Below are positions 1 through 8,121 of a stretch of DNA of 64,000 nucleotides, piece after piece (the first letter of the stretch is position 1; each line of letters opens with the position of its first letter). This DNA comes from Desulfobacter latus. Lineage in GTDB: Bacteria > Desulfobacterota > Desulfobacteria > Desulfobacterales > Desulfobacteraceae. The notes under the pieces were generated by a model. The model saw only the letters and a list, made by a program, of their open reading frames with translations, searched no databases and was not told the origin of the DNA. A program made the translations under genes and the position numbers. The stretch covers positions 1-64,000 of the forward strand of contig NZ_JACADJ010000014.1 in assembly GCF_013389365.1 (NCBI RefSeq). Direction: 5' to 3'.

Positions 1-191
1 AAAGTGCTTCAGTTATGATTATTAGCTGATTCATCAAAGTGTTGTTTAAAACTGGTTTTATCACTGAAAATAAAGTACTAATTCCCATGATGACTACCCC
101 TCTGACTATGGTTGATGTTTGCTCAAATATTATTTTATCAGAGAATGTGATCATTTTATTCATATAGGTCAATCAATTTGGCGAAGGTATT

Positions 192-221
192 GTTCAACTA
201 TAGTTCTTTTCTTTTTTAAAC
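192..221. repeat. 30-bp dispersed repeat, copy 1
   Basis: This 30-bp segment begins GTTCAACTATAG and ends in TTTTTTAAAC. Its exact reverse complement occurs at 16223-16252. Both copies lie in AT-rich non-coding sequence near other repeats. Its origin is unknown. An exact 30-bp match in inverted orientation is unlikely to be chance. Confidence 0.75.
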
Positions 222-350
222 CTACATTTCGCTCTTTGATTTATAACTATCTGAATTTATTAGTAGCGGGGTCAAAGTTGAGTCAGGGTACACAATTTTA
301 TTTCTCATAAATTTAAGATACTTATAGAGACAAGCGAAATGTAGGTTTAA
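216..350. repeat. Small element with 18-bp perfect inverted repeats
   Basis: TTAAACCTACATTTCGCT at 216-233 is perfectly complementary to AGCGAAATGTAGGTTTAA at 333-350, enclosing about 100 bp with no convincing gene. The form is that of a miniature inverted-repeat element or an IS remnant. No transposase or clear target duplication is visible. The left arm overlaps the 30-bp dispersed repeat at 192-221. I see no supported gene in the rest of 1-473. Confidence 0.5.
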
Positions 351-411
351 GATGAAAACCAAAACAGACATTGAACAGTGGTCTTTGCCCATTGTGGAGA
401 TCCTTCAAATG

Positions 412-452
412 AAAAACGCCTGCCTCACGCTTTGAGTGAGGCAGGCGTTTTT
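412..452 (-). terminator. Rho-independent terminator of the qrc operon
   Basis: A perfect 17-bp stem (AAAAACGCCTGCCTCAC with its complement) closes a short loop. Read on the minus strand it ends in a run of T. It lies 20 bases beyond the small membrane protein that follows qrcD, so it probably ends the whole operon. Its symmetry would also let it work on plus-strand transcripts. Confidence 0.85.
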
Positions 453-473
453 CGCTTTTACGCATCTTAAATA

Positions 474-632
474 TCAGTGATGGGAGTCGCCTTTATCATT
501 TATCGTGTCATAGGCGGCCTTAAGAATGCAATAGGTCATGCCTGCCCCTAAAATACCAATGGCATACCAAAATCCACCGAAAAAAAGCATATGGCCGATA
601 TCCCAGGCCCATTCAAAAGAAAAGGGAAACAT
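474..632 (-). CDS. Small membrane protein following qrcD (52 aa)
   Basis: This 52-residue frame starts at ATG 632, with GGAGG eight bases upstream, and starts 11 bases after the qrcD stop. The product begins MFPFSFEWAWDIGHM, has one hydrophobic helix (about residues 14-38) rich in Gly, Phe and Ile, and ends in a charged, His-containing tail (DKGDSHH). It precedes the operon terminator, so it is very likely cotranscribed with qrcABCD. I do not recognise a named family. Position and topology suggest a single-pass accessory subunit of the Qrc membrane complex, but that is inference. It was too short for routine ORF calling. Confidence 0.75.
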   Translation of the reverse strand: MFPFSFEWAWDIGHMLFFGGFWYAIGILGAGMTYCILKAAYDTINDKGDSHH

Positions 633-643
633 TCAAACCTCCT

Positions 644-1903
644 TTATCCGTTTTGCGCTGCCGCATCGGCAGATTTGTTAAGCTCCAGTTCCTGGGGAAA
701 TACCGGCAGGTACCGGTATGCAACAGCGATCAGGATAATTCCGTAAGCGACAGGCAAAATGGTGGTGGCCACTTCCTGCCAGCTTGGGATATATAATGCC
801 CAGGTATCAAAAGACATCACCGGCACGGCCATGATCTGAAGCACCATCACCCACCGGTTCAGGCATACACCAATGACGCCCAGAATGATGGCAATGGTGC
901 GGGTGGTGGGATTTTCCCGGGTACTTTTAATAATCAGAAGCAACCCCGGCACAACACCGCATAGAATCACTTCGGTAATCAGAATCCAGTATCCGTAGAA
1001 CCCGTTGTCGCTGTAAAAATGGCTCAGTTTGAATCCCATGGAGGGCGCAGTTACATATGCCCAGTAAATGGTATCAATGATCTTGGCAATAATATAGGTG
1101 GTAATCATCCAGCCGGAAATTTTTGCCAGCAGATTGACGGTTTTATCGCCGACCAGTTTTTTACCTGTAATGATTTCCGTAATCTTGGTCACCAGCAGGG
1201 TGAAGCAGGGGCCAAATGCGGCGGCAGACCAGGTAAACAGGAAAAAGGTCCAGGGCCAGATCAAAAGGCCTTCGCGGTAGGCAAAAGGACGGCCGAACAT
1301 AACGCCGGCCACACCGCCCAGCGATCCCTGGTGGAAAAAACTCAAAAAAGCACCGGTGGCGGCAAATACGGCCATCACCTCATGCATGTTGTGGGCCAGG
1401 TGGTGAAAAAACGGCACCTTGTTGGCCTGGCGGTTTTCCAGGATATTGGGAATAAATTCAATGGTCAACACCGCAAAGTAGCAGGAGAGACAAAAGGCCA
1501 CCTCGGTGAGCATGGAATGCACATTGGCATGCCAGAAAATAAACCAGCCGCGCAGCGGCTGTCCAATATCAATGGCCAGGATCAGCAGCGCGGAACTGTA
1601 GCAGATAAAACCAATGATCACGGCAAAGTTGATAATATTTTTCAATTCATCAACCTTGAAAATGTATTTCAAAAGTCCTGTGAAAAAAGCACCGCCACCA
1701 ACCGCAATGACTGCCAGGTCAGCCCAGATCCACAGGGCAAATCCGTAGTAATCGTTCATGTTGGTCTGATTCAGGCCTTTAAACCAGCACAGAAACATGG
1801 CGTAAACGCCCCAAAGCAGTACAGCACCCACGATAATAATACCAATCAAGAATATCGGGAATGCACACCGTTTGGCGCCTTCGGGTATTAATGCATCATC
1901 CAT
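644..1903 (-). CDS. qrcD: QrcD, NrfD-like integral membrane quinone-binding subunit
   Basis: A 419-residue polytopic protein of the NrfD/PsrC family with about ten hydrophobic helices, for example the stretches around residues 17-38, 55-77 and 90-112. In the Qrc complex this subunit anchors the periplasmic subunits and carries the menaquinone site, so that electrons from periplasmic hydrogenases or formate dehydrogenases (via cytochrome c3) reach the quinone pool. It is last of the four core genes, 31 bases after qrcC. The order cytochrome - molybdopterin-like - FeS - NrfD matches qrcABCD rather than psr or nrf operons. A strong Shine-Dalgarno is not obvious, but the conserved start MDDALIPEGAKRCAF looks right. 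Confidence 0.88.
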   Translation of the reverse strand: MDDALIPEGAKRCAFPIFLIGIIIVGAVLLWGVYAMFLCWFKGLNQTNMNDYYGFALWIWADLAVIAVGGGAFFTGLLKYIFKVDELKNIINFAVIIGFICYSSALLILAIDIGQPLRGWFIFWHANVHSMLTEVAFCLSCYFAVLTIEFIPNILENRQANKVPFFHHLAHNMHEVMAVFAATGAFLSFFHQGSLGGVAGVMFGRPFAYREGLLIWPWTFFLFTWSAAAFGPCFTLLVTKITEIITGKKLVGDKTVNLLAKISGWMITTYIIAKIIDTIYWAYVTAPSMGFKLSHFYSDNGFYGYWILITEVILCGVVPGLLLIIKSTRENPTTRTIAIILGVIGVCLNRWVMVLQIMAVPVMSFDTWALYIPSWQEVATTILPVAYGIILIAVAYRYLPVFPQELELNKSADAAAQNG

Positions 1904-1934
1904 ATCTAATTACTCCTAAATAGTTTTATGCAAG

Positions 1935-2792
1935 TTAACCATGGGATGAAGACGCCCCATGATGGGTTTTAACATTTTCCCACTCACCTTTAAGGTAGTT
2001 GTCCCCGGCCTTTCTGACCCATTCCCGCTCAGACATGTAATATACCTTGGGGTTGGTACCAAGACGTTCAAGCAGCCTGAAAACGTTGGGGTTTCTGGAT
2101 TTTCCCACAACTTTATGATTCATGGGATCCGGATGGGGATCCGGTTTAACAATCTGATGAACCTTGTGGGCAGGGTTGTTCAGGTCACCAAACACAATGG
2201 CACCTGCCGGGCACGCCGTGGTGCATGCGGTCTGATACTCCATCTCTTCTATTTCACGATGTTCAATCATGGCCTTTTCCCGGGCCAGCTGATACCTGTG
2301 ATAGCAAAAGGAGCATTTTTCAACCACACCGCGCATACGCGGGGACACATTCGGACTTAAGTAATTTTCCATGCCCTCGGGCCATTTGGGATCCCACCAG
2401 TTAAAGTATCTGGCATGGTAGGGGCATGCCCCCATGCAGTACCGGCAGCCAAAACAGCGGGTATAGATCTGGCTGACAATCCCGGTATCATAACCATAGT
2501 CGGTTGCCGTGGCGGGACAGACGGATACGCAGGGAGAATGGCCATGGTCACCGATTCCGCCGCAGTGCTGGCAGGGACGGGGCAGATAAGCAATTTCAGT
2601 TTCGGGAAAGGACTTTCCATTGGTCAGTTTGTACACCCGCATCCAGGTGATACTGTCCTTTTTATTGGATTCATCCTCCTTAAACGGAACGTTATTTTCG
2701 GACATGCACGAGACCATGCAGGCACCGCATCCCGTGCATTTGTCCACATCAATAACCATTCCGAACTTATGGACTTTTTTATTTTCTATCAT
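1935..2792 (-). CDS. qrcC: QrcC, periplasmic four-cluster ferredoxin-like subunit
   Basis: A 285-residue iron-sulfur protein of the DmsB/NrfC type. Four cysteine groups are visible: CTGCGACMVSC near residue 19, CQHC with CVSVCP near residue 75, CFGCRYCMGACP near residue 113, and CSFC with CTTACP in the second half. This arrangement carries four FeS clusters in an electron wire. In Qrc it links the haem subunit QrcA and QrcB to the membrane subunit QrcD. It has no signal peptide of its own, so export with the Tat-signal-bearing QrcB is likely. It sits 31 bases after qrcB. Confidence 0.9.
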   Translation of the reverse strand: MIENKKVHKFGMVIDVDKCTGCGACMVSCMSENNVPFKEDESNKKDSITWMRVYKLTNGKSFPETEIAYLPRPCQHCGGIGDHGHSPCVSVCPATATDYGYDTGIVSQIYTRCFGCRYCMGACPYHARYFNWWDPKWPEGMENYLSPNVSPRMRGVVEKCSFCYHRYQLAREKAMIEHREIEEMEYQTACTTACPAGAIVFGDLNNPAHKVHQIVKPDPHPDPMNHKVVGKSRNPNVFRLLERLGTNPKVYYMSEREWVRKAGDNYLKGEWENVKTHHGASSSHG

Positions 2793-2823
2793 CAGAACCT
2801 CTTAAAATGATGTCGTAAACAGT

Positions 2824-4941
2824 TTACGCCTTGGAAAGGGAGGCTTTAATTCCAAAGGCAGCATCCAGTCCTGAACCAGGCTCGATGACCGGGCCGATCA
2901 GATCATTGACATTGGCACCTTTACCGGCCACATAAGGATTGTTGAAGGCATGTCCAAGCCCCCGTGGCATACCGATCACGCCGGGCAGAATCCCTTCATT
3001 AAAGCCGATTTTCACCTTTGCCCTTCCCATGGCGGTTTTAAGTACGGCAATATCACCGTCTTTCAAGACGCCTGCAGTGGCCGGATTAATTTCAACAACA
3101 CTGTATTTTCCTGAAAGGACCATATCGGGAACGGTTTTAACCGCAAAGGGAGACGATGCCATTGCCCCCCCGGCAAGCCGCATCTTATCAACAGGTACCA
3201 GAGTATATTCGCCTTCCCCATTAGACGCAGCCGCTTTGGGCGCGGAAACAAGAAACGTAAAATCCGTTCGAGGGGTTCCCACAGGCGGCTTGTCATTAAT
3301 GACCACATACCCGTCGCCGGACAGGGTATCCCAGATTTTTCCCGTTACTTGTTCAAGGCAGGCATCATAGGATTCCCAGGCAAAGCTTTGTGCCATGCCG
3401 GCACCCATGGCCCGGGCAAGAAGGATCAGCGCATCGCCAGGATGTTTGGTGTCAAATACGGGGTTAACCATGGGCCGACACAGTCCAACGACTGTTTTAG
3501 CAAGCCCCGCACCGGAAACGACATCTTCAAGGCGTTCAAGGAAAATGGATGCAGGCAGAATCACATCAGATTTAAGGGCGGTTTCATCCATGAAAGAACT
3601 GAAGCTGACCTTGAATCCAACGTTATCCATGGCGGCCTTGATTTTTTCCGGAGCGTTCAATGCGTAGCAGGGATTGGCATTATAAATAAACAGGGCTGAA
3701 AGGCCGCCATCCGTTTCAAGCTTGTCTGCCAGCTCATTAACGGAACCGGCAAGTTTAGCCTTGCCTGCGCCCTTTTCAGCAGTCGCATCCACTACATTTT
3801 CGGGGAAGCTTAAATAATCGGCCGGGCACATGACAAAGGCACCACCGGCTTTGTTCAGGCGGCCTGCCAATGCATTAAGGGCCTGGACGGCAGCGAATTC
3901 ACGAAGGCTTCCCGCATCTCCCCTGCCCTTTCCCGGCACGGCCACAGGTGCCTTGGCCTTGATAAACGCCATGGCAAGGGCATCAATATCCGCAGCGTTA
4001 ACGCCGGTGATTGCCGCCACCTTGTCCGGTGTGTACGCTTTTTCGAGCATGGCAGCGAAAGGCAACTTGCTTACGTCCCCGGAAAGTGTATTCGTTGAAA
4101 TTTTATTCTTTGCAAGCAGAACCGCACAAAGACCCAATGCCAGATCTGCTTCAGTGCCGGGGTTCACGGCAATGATTTTATCTGCGGCGTTGGCCGTATT
4201 GGACAACCTGTAATCAATCTGTACAAGCTTGGCTTTGCGTTCACGTCTTGACGCATTGGCCTGGATACAGGCCACCGGTGATCCCCAGCCTTCGATAATT
4301 CCCGCACCGAAACTTAAAATGAAATCAGAATGATCAAGATCAAATCCAAGGCGTCGATCTGCACTGTGAAGGGCAGCCGCCGTTTGCGCCAGATTGGATT
4401 CAAGGCTTGGCATGGTATAGGTATTCGGTGAGCCGAAAGCCCCCATAAACCGGTCAAAAAGCCGGGCCATGGAACCGTTGTCAGCCCCCGTGATCAGTCC
4501 CAGGGATTCAGGTGCGCCGCTTTCACGGATTTCGCCCAGTTTCTGGGCCACAAGTGAAATGGCCTCATCCCAGGAGATCTTTTCGAATTTATTGCCGGTT
4601 TTCTTTAACGGGGTTTTTATTCTGGCAGGATCATAAAGATACTGCAGACCGGAAATGCCGTGGAGACAGGCACCACCGTGATTAATCGGGTGATCATCAA
4701 GGCCTTCAATTTTAACAGGCCGTCCGTTTATTTTTCTGACGCTGATGCCGCAGGCACCTGGACACAGGTTGCATACGGACCGGTCATAGGTTATTTTGCC
4801 GTCTTCAGGGACAGGGGTCCAGGGCCAATTCTGGGTCCAGATGGAAGAATCATCTGTCAGCTTGACACCCACAGGGGAAAGCGCGATGCCGGCTGCGGCG
4901 CCAAGTCCCAATCCCAAGAAGCTTCGTCTGTCAATTTTCAT
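2824..4941 (-). CDS. qrcB: QrcB, molybdopterin-oxidoreductase-like subunit with Tat signal
   Basis: A 705-residue member of the molybdopterin oxidoreductase superfamily. It starts with a twin-arginine signal (RRSFLGLG, Arg5-Arg6) and a hydrophobic stretch, so the mature protein is periplasmic. Cys57, Cys60, Cys64 and Cys92 form the N-terminal [4Fe-4S] motif. The body has the usual molybdopterin-binding folds and a C-terminal dinucleotide-binding domain. Characterised QrcB proteins are reported to lack molybdenum and to act structurally; nothing in this sequence alone settles that. It follows qrcA by 44 bases and precedes qrcC. Tetrathionate- or polysulfide-reductase subunits are the alternative, but the neighbours argue for Qrc. 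Confidence 0.88.
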   Translation of the reverse strand: MKIDRRSFLGLGLGAAAGIALSPVGVKLTDDSSIWTQNWPWTPVPEDGKITYDRSVCNLCPGACGISVRKINGRPVKIEGLDDHPINHGGACLHGISGLQYLYDPARIKTPLKKTGNKFEKISWDEAISLVAQKLGEIRESGAPESLGLITGADNGSMARLFDRFMGAFGSPNTYTMPSLESNLAQTAAALHSADRRLGFDLDHSDFILSFGAGIIEGWGSPVACIQANASRRERKAKLVQIDYRLSNTANAADKIIAVNPGTEADLALGLCAVLLAKNKISTNTLSGDVSKLPFAAMLEKAYTPDKVAAITGVNAADIDALAMAFIKAKAPVAVPGKGRGDAGSLREFAAVQALNALAGRLNKAGGAFVMCPADYLSFPENVVDATAEKGAGKAKLAGSVNELADKLETDGGLSALFIYNANPCYALNAPEKIKAAMDNVGFKVSFSSFMDETALKSDVILPASIFLERLEDVVSGAGLAKTVVGLCRPMVNPVFDTKHPGDALILLARAMGAGMAQSFAWESYDACLEQVTGKIWDTLSGDGYVVINDKPPVGTPRTDFTFLVSAPKAAASNGEGEYTLVPVDKMRLAGGAMASSPFAVKTVPDMVLSGKYSVVEINPATAGVLKDGDIAVLKTAMGRAKVKIGFNEGILPGVIGMPRGLGHAFNNPYVAGKGANVNDLIGPVIEPGSGLDAAFGIKASLSKA

Positions 4942-4985
4942 AAGTCATCCTTTATAAACTTTGAAATTCTTGTGCTTGAGGTATC

Positions 4986-5660
4986 TTACTTGTGGCACTG
5001 GAAACAGTAGCCCTTGTGACCCGTTCTTTCCAGGTGGCAGTCCGCGCAGTCATCCATCTTCATACGATCCCAGGAATTCTTTTTAATTCCCCAGATATTC
5101 TTGCCCCAGATATCACGGCTGTAGCCGGTAATTCTATTCTCTTCATAGGGCCGCGAAGATGAGGACTCGCCAATGTGACCATGGCAGCTCTTACAATCCA
5201 TACCGCCTGCAACCGTATGCGCGGCATGGGAGAAAAATACGCAATCAGGCTGTCTGGCATAAATCAGCCAAGGCACTTCTTTCCCCTGGGCCACATACTC
5301 GTCTACAAAAACGGCTTCATCATCGGTCTCTCCCATGGGTTCATCCGTATGACATTCCATACAGGCTTCCAGGCCGGGAATTCCGGAGAAGGTACCGTCT
5401 TCTCTGAAATAATGGCAGGATTCACAATCACCGGTTTCTTCAACATGAAGGTTGTGATCGAAATTAAAAGGCTGTTCCTTTTTTGAATAAAGCAATTTTG
5501 GAAACAGCAGCCAGCCCGACAGGAAGCATACCAGAAATGCCCCCATAAAAAAGACGACACCAAGGCCTAACCCCTTGTCATCTTCTGGACCATTGTTGGT
5601 GCCGTGGTGCACACCCCCCCCAGGACCATCATCGTTTGCTTTGTTTTCTAACTCGCTCAT
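4986..5660 (-). CDS. qrcA: QrcA, membrane-anchored multihaem cytochrome c
   Basis: A 224-residue cytochrome c with an N-terminal membrane anchor (about residues 31-54) and five CxxCH haem sites: CESCH, CMECH, CKSCH, CADCH and CFQCH, the last almost at the C terminus. A further single cysteine in CVFFSHAAH lies where another site might be expected. In Qrc this subunit takes electrons from the periplasmic type I cytochrome c3 pool. It is the first gene of the operon, about 135 bases downstream of a good promoter. The system II maturation genes lie directly upstream. Confidence 0.88.
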   Translation of the reverse strand: MSELENKANDDGPGGGVHHGTNNGPEDDKGLGLGVVFFMGAFLVCFLSGWLLFPKLLYSKKEQPFNFDHNLHVEETGDCESCHYFREDGTFSGIPGLEACMECHTDEPMGETDDEAVFVDEYVAQGKEVPWLIYARQPDCVFFSHAAHTVAGGMDCKSCHGHIGESSSSRPYEENRITGYSRDIWGKNIWGIKKNSWDRMKMDDCADCHLERTGHKGYCFQCHK

Positions 5661-5801
5661 GAAAACTCCATCAATGTTAAAATGTTGATGTTATCATACC
5701 CTTGCAGCCCCGGGTAAGTCCCCAGGCCAATATTTTTCGCAGAACAGCATTTGCCATGCCGATTTTCTGCAATACGTCCGGAAAAATATAAATTCGCTCA
5801 A

Positions 5802-5830
5802 TCTATATTAATATATGTTTTTCTTGTCAA
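5802..5830 (-). promoter_or_regulatory. Sigma70-type promoter for the qrc operon
   Basis: On the minus strand TTGACA (5825-5830) and TATAGA (5802-5807) are separated by exactly 17 bases. Transcription would start near 5795 and leave a leader of about 135 bases before qrcA. The gap 5661-5902 holds nothing else I can identify. Confidence 0.7.
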
Positions 5831-5902
5831 GCTTAATTGGGAAAAGCCTTTAGGGTCATGGCATGAACAAAAGCGAATTTTAAATCATTTTCTTCAAAAT
5901 AT

Positions 5903-6736
5903 TCAGGCGTAACTGTGAAGTCCGGATAAAAAGAAATTCACGCCGAAATAGGTGAACAGAACACCAAGAAACCCGATGATGGAAACAACGGCAAGTTTTT
6001 TTCCGTGCCATCCGCGCATCAGCCGTAAATGCAGGAAAATGGCGTAAATAAACCAGGTAATTAAAGACCAGGTCTCTTTAGGATCCCAGGACCAGTATTT
6101 GCCCCAGGCGGAATTGGCCCAGACAGAGCCTGTGATAATACCGATGGTCAGAAACAAAAACCCGAAAACGATCATCTGGTAGGTTAATTCGTCAATGATA
6201 TCCCACTCGGGCAGTTTTGCAAACAATGATCTTGCCCCGGCCTCTTTGGGTTTTATGAAGTACATAAAGCTGAACCCGAAGGCAAGGGCAAAGCCTGCAT
6301 ATCCCAGAAAGCAGGTAATGACATGGGCAATGAGCCAGTTGGACTTAAGTGCGGGAATCAAAGGCGTAATTTTTGATGTAATGGAGGGATCGAAGCTGGC
6401 ATAGGCAATACCCAGAAAAATCAGGGGCGAAACAAATACGCCGATGATGCTTTCTTTGTATTTACATTCCACAAACACATAAAGGGCGGCGGCAGTCCAT
6501 GAAAAAAAGACCAGGGACTCATACATATTGGAAAACGGTGCATGCCCGTATCCCATGTGGTAGGACTCCAGCCAGCGCAGTAAAATGCCGCAGGTATTGG
6601 CCACGAGTCCGATAACAATCACCCAGAATCCAAATCGGGCGAGCGCCTGTTTTTTGAAGGAAAAAGATCCAATATAAAATACCGATGCCAACGCATAGAT
6701 AAATGTTGCAGCCGATAAAAGCAGGGATGAATTCAT
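5903..6736 (-). CDS. ccsB: Cytochrome c biogenesis protein CcsB (CcsA/ResC type)
   Basis: A 277-residue membrane protein with about eight helices and the tryptophan-rich haem-handling signature WGKYWSWDPKETW near residue 210, followed by the conserved LITWFIYAIFLHLR. With ResB it forms the system II haem-delivery and ligation complex for c-type cytochromes at the outer face of the inner membrane. Its ATG overlaps the resB stop by one base (TAATG), showing translational coupling. The multihaem QrcA next door is a plausible client. Confidence 0.9.
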   Translation of the reverse strand: MNSSLLLSAATFIYALASVFYIGSFSFKKQALARFGFWVIVIGLVANTCGILLRWLESYHMGYGHAPFSNMYESLVFFSWTAAALYVFVECKYKESIIGVFVSPLIFLGIAYASFDPSITSKITPLIPALKSNWLIAHVITCFLGYAGFALAFGFSFMYFIKPKEAGARSLFAKLPEWDIIDELTYQMIVFGFLFLTIGIITGSVWANSAWGKYWSWDPKETWSLITWFIYAIFLHLRLMRGWHGKKLAVVSIIGFLGVLFTYFGVNFFLSGLHSYA

Positions 6737-8121
6737 TAATTTGGTACGTCCTTTAATTGCTTTACAAGTTTTTTAACCGTCAAATTGGTACTCTGGGCGT
6801 TGCGGTTGGCCCGGCCGGCCACCCAGACCCGGGTACTGCCGGATCCGGCTTGTTCAATACCGATACACACGGACTGATGGGAGACAAAGAAAGTAACCCA
6901 ACAACCGATAATCATAAGCAGAAAGCCTGTGTACACAAAGGGAACGCCCGGATCCTTTGTCACCTGAAGACCGGTGTAATAGGCCTGGTCCCAGGATTTA
7001 ACCTCAACGGTGAATCTGCCCTTGCGCATTTTATCAAACGTGGGAAACCTGGTCGGCAAAACAATTTGCGCATTGTTGCCGCGGGTTGTATCAAGGCGGC
7101 CGATAAACGCTTCACCAAGGTCATGCCCGTTAAAGCTGTAATGGGGTAAAAATCCTTCAAATATAAAATTACCGGCACCAGCCGGCAACGGCACAACACC
7201 GCCGTTTTTTATGGTGTGTGTCTCAACGGTACCGGTTTCACCGTCGGTGATTTCAAACACGGCTTTATCCGGTGTGGTTGGACCATAGGAGGCCTGAAAG
7301 ATGTTGATGCCTTTGTACCTTAACGGATGGTTGACCAGAATATCTTCCGTAAAACTTTCCTGGTTGTTTTCAAGGATGGTCAGACTGGATTTAAATTCAT
7401 CCGGCGCCCCTGTATCGTAAAATTTAACCTGAAAATCATTGCACCGGACCGTGAACGGCAGCTTTATGGGCAACCGCGTATAGGCATTAAATACGGTATC
7501 TGCAGCCTGCCCTTCATCCAGGCGCAAATTGGCCTTAAATCCCAATGCAGACCCGATCAGGGCACCGGCAAGCAGCATCAGCACACTTGCATGAACCACG
7601 TAAACCCCAAGGCGGGACCACCGGCCTGTTTCTGCATACAAAAACCGACCTGTTTCATCGTTTTTTTCAATCACTTTACCGTTTCGCCCGGCAAGTATCT
7701 GTTTGGCCTGGCGCGCAAAGCGGTCCATGGGCAGGTGAGACTCAAACTGCTGTCTGTTTTTAGTTTTTTCAAACCGTCGGGGATTCACTGAAATGTTTTC
7801 AGGGAAAATAATTTTCCAGGTGGCCGAGAGCCGATCAATGGAACAAACAACAATATTGATGCATAATACCACCATGAGCATCAGAAACCACCAGGCCTGG
7901 TACATTCTATCCAGATGAAGCACCTGGATCATATTGTATAGTCCCGGGCCGTAAAGCCGGATATAGGCCTCGGGGCTGCCGTGCTGTAAAACCACAGTTC
8001 CAATGATGGAGGTTAAGGCTAAAAGCACCAGGGTATAAACCGTGAGTTTTACCGAGGCAAAAAACATCCAGACTTGATCGGCAAAGCTATTTTTTTGTTT
8101 CAAAATAATTCTTTCACTCAA
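6736..8121 (-). CDS. resB: ResB-like system II cytochrome c biogenesis protein
   Basis: A 461-residue ResB/Ccs1 family protein. Three hydrophobic helices occur in the N-terminal half (about residues 22-43, 75-97 and 171-192). A large periplasmic domain follows, then a last helix near residue 395. The periplasmic segment includes the family-typical NHPLRYKGINIFQASYGP. It acts with CcsB in delivering haem and keeping apocytochrome cysteines reduced. It starts four bases inside the end of recD and runs into ccsB with a one-base overlap. Confidence 0.88.
   Translation of the reverse strand: MSERIILKQKNSFADQVWMFFASVKLTVYTLVLLALTSIIGTVVLQHGSPEAYIRLYGPGLYNMIQVLHLDRMYQAWWFLMLMVVLCINIVVCSIDRLSATWKIIFPENISVNPRRFEKTKNRQQFESHLPMDRFARQAKQILAGRNGKVIEKNDETGRFLYAETGRWSRLGVYVVHASVLMLLAGALIGSALGFKANLRLDEGQAADTVFNAYTRLPIKLPFTVRCNDFQVKFYDTGAPDEFKSSLTILENNQESFTEDILVNHPLRYKGINIFQASYGPTTPDKAVFEITDGETGTVETHTIKNGGVVPLPAGAGNFIFEGFLPHYSFNGHDLGEAFIGRLDTTRGNNAQIVLPTRFPTFDKMRKGRFTVEVKSWDQAYYTGLQVTKDPGVPFVYTGFLLMIIGCWVTFFVSHQSVCIGIEQAGSGSTRVWVAGRANRNAQSTNLTVKKLVKQLKDVPN

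Noticed and set aside
119-310. 63-codon plus-strand frame in the left AT-rich region
   Set aside because: It crosses the inverted-repeat element, has no ribosome-binding site and no recognisable domain.
1019-1891. 290-codon plus-strand frame opposite qrcD
   Set aside because: It is antisense to a clear NrfD-like gene; the sequence has no family features.
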